Of a stretch of 58,282 nucleotides of DNA, positions 56,947-58,282 are shown in pieces. The notes beneath the pieces are model-generated. The model worked only from the letters and a program-made list of their open reading frames with translations, ran no database searches and was not told the DNA's origin. Source of the DNA: Lysinibacillus fusiformis (GTDB lineage: Bacteria; Bacillota; Bacilli; Bacillales_A; Planococcaceae); contig JASENG010000019.1 of assembly GCA_030027265.1 (NCBI GenBank), forward strand, positions 1-58,282. The letters run 5' to 3'. Position 1 is the stretch's first letter. Each line of letters begins with the position of its first letter. Both the position numbers and the translations under genes were made by a program.

Positions 56947-57714
56947 TTAAAACGGGAATTGATTTAACCATTGGCCGCCATCTAATGTGACACATTCACC
57001 ATTCATATACGATGCCTTTTCGGACATTATAAATGCAGCAAGATTAGCGATTTCTTCAGGAGTGCCCAGTCTCTTTAACGGTACAGAGTTCAGCGTTCGT
57101 TTTGCTTGTTCCTCCGATTCCCAAAGCTTCCCTGCTCCGCCTGTTCTTTCAATTGGACCAGGAGCAATCGCATTTACTCGAATTCCGTACTGATGTCCCC
57201 ATTCGACAGCCAAAGTTCTGGTTAATGATAGCACACCGGCTTTTGCAGCAGCGGAATGAACCACACCGGCTCCTGCTCCCCAAGCATATGTAGCAACCAT
57301 ATTCACAATTTTCCCCTTGATGCCATTGTCGATCCAATACTTCCCAACCTCGGACGTGCAGTAGAATGTACCATTTAACACAATATCAATAACTGCTTTC
57401 CACCCATTTGGGGAAAGTTTATCTGCAGGAACTATAAAATTCCCTGCTGCATTATTTACCAACCCATCAATTTTACCGAATTTTTCTACTGTATATTGAA
57501 CCATTGCCTTCACATGATCAATTTCACGTACATCCATTTGAAACGTATCAATGCTGCTGCCAAATTCCATGATTTCAGTTTTCGCGTTTTGTAAGCGCTC
57601 TCTATCACGCCCAGTAATAACTACATTTGCCCCTTCAGCAACAAACTGCTTTGCCATAGCTAGTCCCATCCCACTTGAACCGCCAGTAATAATAATCGTT
57701 TCATTTTTCAGCAT
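56947..57714 (-). CDS. fadH: 2,4-dienoyl-CoA reductase FadH (SDR family)
   Basis: A 255-residue short-chain dehydrogenase. The NADP motif TGGSSGMGLAMAKQF is at residues 11-25, then NNAAGNF, and a C-terminal DGGQWL. It lacks the canonical YxxxK: the region shows VVHSAAAKAGVLSL, with Ser-Ala before the Lys, as in the dienoyl-CoA reductase subgroup. The enzyme reduces 2,4-dienoyl-CoA in beta-oxidation of unsaturated fatty acids. It matches YkuF (FadH) of B. subtilis. A FadR box lies 19 bp upstream, and GGGGGAG precedes the ATG. Confidence 0.9.
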   Translation of the reverse strand: MLKNETIIITGGSSGMGLAMAKQFVAEGANVVITGRDRERLQNAKTEIMEFGSSIDTFQMDVREIDHVKAMVQYTVEKFGKIDGLVNNAAGNFIVPADKLSPNGWKAVIDIVLNGTFYCTSEVGKYWIDNGIKGKIVNMVATYAWGAGAGVVHSAAAKAGVLSLTRTLAVEWGHQYGIRVNAIAPGPIERTGGAGKLWESEEQAKRTLNSVPLKRLGTPEEIANLAAFIMSEKASYMNGECVTLDGGQWLNQFPF

Positions 57715-57732
57715 GAAAACTCCCCCTACCCC

Positions 57733-57750
57733 TTAATGAATGTTCATTCA
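57733..57750 (-). promoter_or_regulatory. FadR operator of fadH
   Basis: On the minus strand TGAATGAACATTCATTAA. It contains the perfect palindrome TGAATG-AA-CATTCA shifted around the centre and agrees with the B. subtilis FadR box TGAATGAMTANTCATTCA (recalled from memory) at 16 of 18 positions. It lies between the promoter region and fadH, so FadR would repress until long-chain acyl-CoA releases it. Confidence 0.7.
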
Positions 57751-57924
57751 CTTTCTATCTTACTATAAATTTACAAAAATGTCATTTCAGTTTTCAGAAT
57801 TTAATGATAAATAGTGCAGGTGATGCCTGTTGGGGGATGGTGAACAAACTCGATTATCATTAAGATTATCTTTTAAATAGGTGCGGAGTTGGGGGGACAA
57901 AGGAGATATGTATATGCAATGGCT

Positions 57925-58282
57925 GCTTATCGCGGACAACTCTCTCTGGTACTCCTCTGTTTTTGTCCGCGAAACCCCTTGCCACGGACAATTCTCTCTT
58001 GGGCCACTCTATTTTTGTCCGCGAGACCGCTTATCGCGGAAAACTCTCTCTTGCGCCACTCTGCATTTGTCCGCGAGACCTCTTGTCGCGGACAATTCTC
58101 TCTTGGGCCACTCTATTTTTGTCCGCGAGACCCCTTATCGCGGACAACTCTCCCTTAAGCCACTCCGTATTTGTCCGCGAAACCCCTTGTCGCGGACAAC
58201 TCTCTCTTGGGCCACTCTGTTTTTGTCCGCGAGACCTCTTGTCGCGGACAACTCTCTCTTGGGCCACTCCGTATTTGTCCAC
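57925..58282. repeat. 52-bp tandem repeat array with palindromic units, runs out of the window
   Basis: Seven units start at 57933, 57985, 58037, 58089, 58141, 58193 and 58245, a strict 52-bp period. Each join between units makes a hairpin TTGTCCGCGA-N9-TCGCGGACAA. Units differ at scattered positions; those at 57985 and 58089 differ by one base. Both strands stay open for more than 80 codons, but 52 is not a multiple of three, so the predicted protein changes frame from unit to unit and only repeats every three units. It is more GC-rich than the flanking DNA. The array is probably not protein-coding. The 57751-57924 interval before it shows nothing. Confidence 0.85.

Noticed and set aside
57933..58282. 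CRISPR array
   Set aside because: Spacing is regular, but there is no split into invariant repeats and unique spacers: the whole 52-bp unit repeats with scattered point differences, and no cas gene is near.
57889..58282. Overlapping open frames of 80-90 codons on both strands at the right edge
   Set aside because: They are created by the tandem repeat. The 52-bp period shifts the reading frame between units, and no convincing protein family results.

Overview
The window reads as a chromosomal segment of a low-GC Gram-positive bacterium of the order Bacillales. Gene content and order follow the Bacillus subtilis ylbF-cta-pycA-ftsW-yla and ykt-speA-pdh-ykr-ykq-yku blocks, but with rearrangements and insertions. 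I infer a Planococcaceae-type organism (Solibacillus/Lysinibacillus/Rummeliibacillus-like). The support is AT-rich DNA, many TTG/GTG starts, strong AGGAGG ribosome sites, and spurious-ORF tandem repeats of a kind I associate with that group. No rRNA, tRNA, CRISPR array, prophage or insertion sequence was seen.

Layout. 1-4.1 kb: ricF (ylbF), a stand-alone MurE paralogue, ylbC and a YugN-like gene. 4.2-12 kb: the caa3 cytochrome oxidase block on the minus strand (DUF420 protein, ctaG, ctaF, ctaE, ctaD, ctaC) and a divergent ctaA; ctaB, expected between ctaC and ctaA, is absent and 1.25 kb of apparently non-coding DNA lies there. 12-18 kb: pycA, ftsW, ylaN, a YlaL-like gene and ylaI. 18.2-22.1 kb: an NMT1/SsuA-type ABC importer and a Bcr/CflA-type exporter between ylaI and ylaH. 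22.3-31.7 kb: ylaH, typA, ylaF, suhB, ykzI, yktB, an FAD amine oxidase-like gene, yktA, a nitronate monooxygenase-like gene and speA. 31.8-33.1 kb: lrgAB, with an unusually long LrgA tail. 33.5-39.5 kb: pdhABCD and def. 39.6-43.9 kb: a HAD phosphatase, a 23-residue cationic peptide gene, rpoY-rnjA and ktrC. 44-46.8 kb: a methyltransferase, a DUF2935 protein, ykuV and ykuU. 47-51.4 kb: a complete polyamine import operon (potRABCD). 51.6-57.7 kb: a NorA-type exporter, dapL-dapH, ccpC, darB (ykuL), a small membrane protein and fadH with a FadR box. The right edge is a 52-bp tandem repeat array running out of the window.

How the genes fit together. Most of the window is central energy metabolism: pyruvate dehydrogenase, pyruvate carboxylase, caa3 oxidase with heme A synthase, and CcpC as a likely TCA-cycle regulator. 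Potassium and c-di-AMP signalling is represented by KtrC and DarB. RNA turnover appears as RNase J1 and RicF. Polyamine supply has two routes, SpeA synthesis and Pot import. Envelope synthesis is represented by FtsW, DapH/DapL and the MurE paralogue.

The points most worth a second look are the 23-aa cationic peptide gene with its own promoter and terminator, the palindromic 52-bp tandem array, the missing ctaB, an A7-linked frameshifted gene relic at 27.2-27.4 kb, a coding-like 45-codon relic at 43.0-43.1 kb, the tailed LrgA, the MurE paralogue, and a hairpin arm shared between the ftsW leader and the speA terminator. Nothing here is a clear multi-gene novel system; most of the window is housekeeping.
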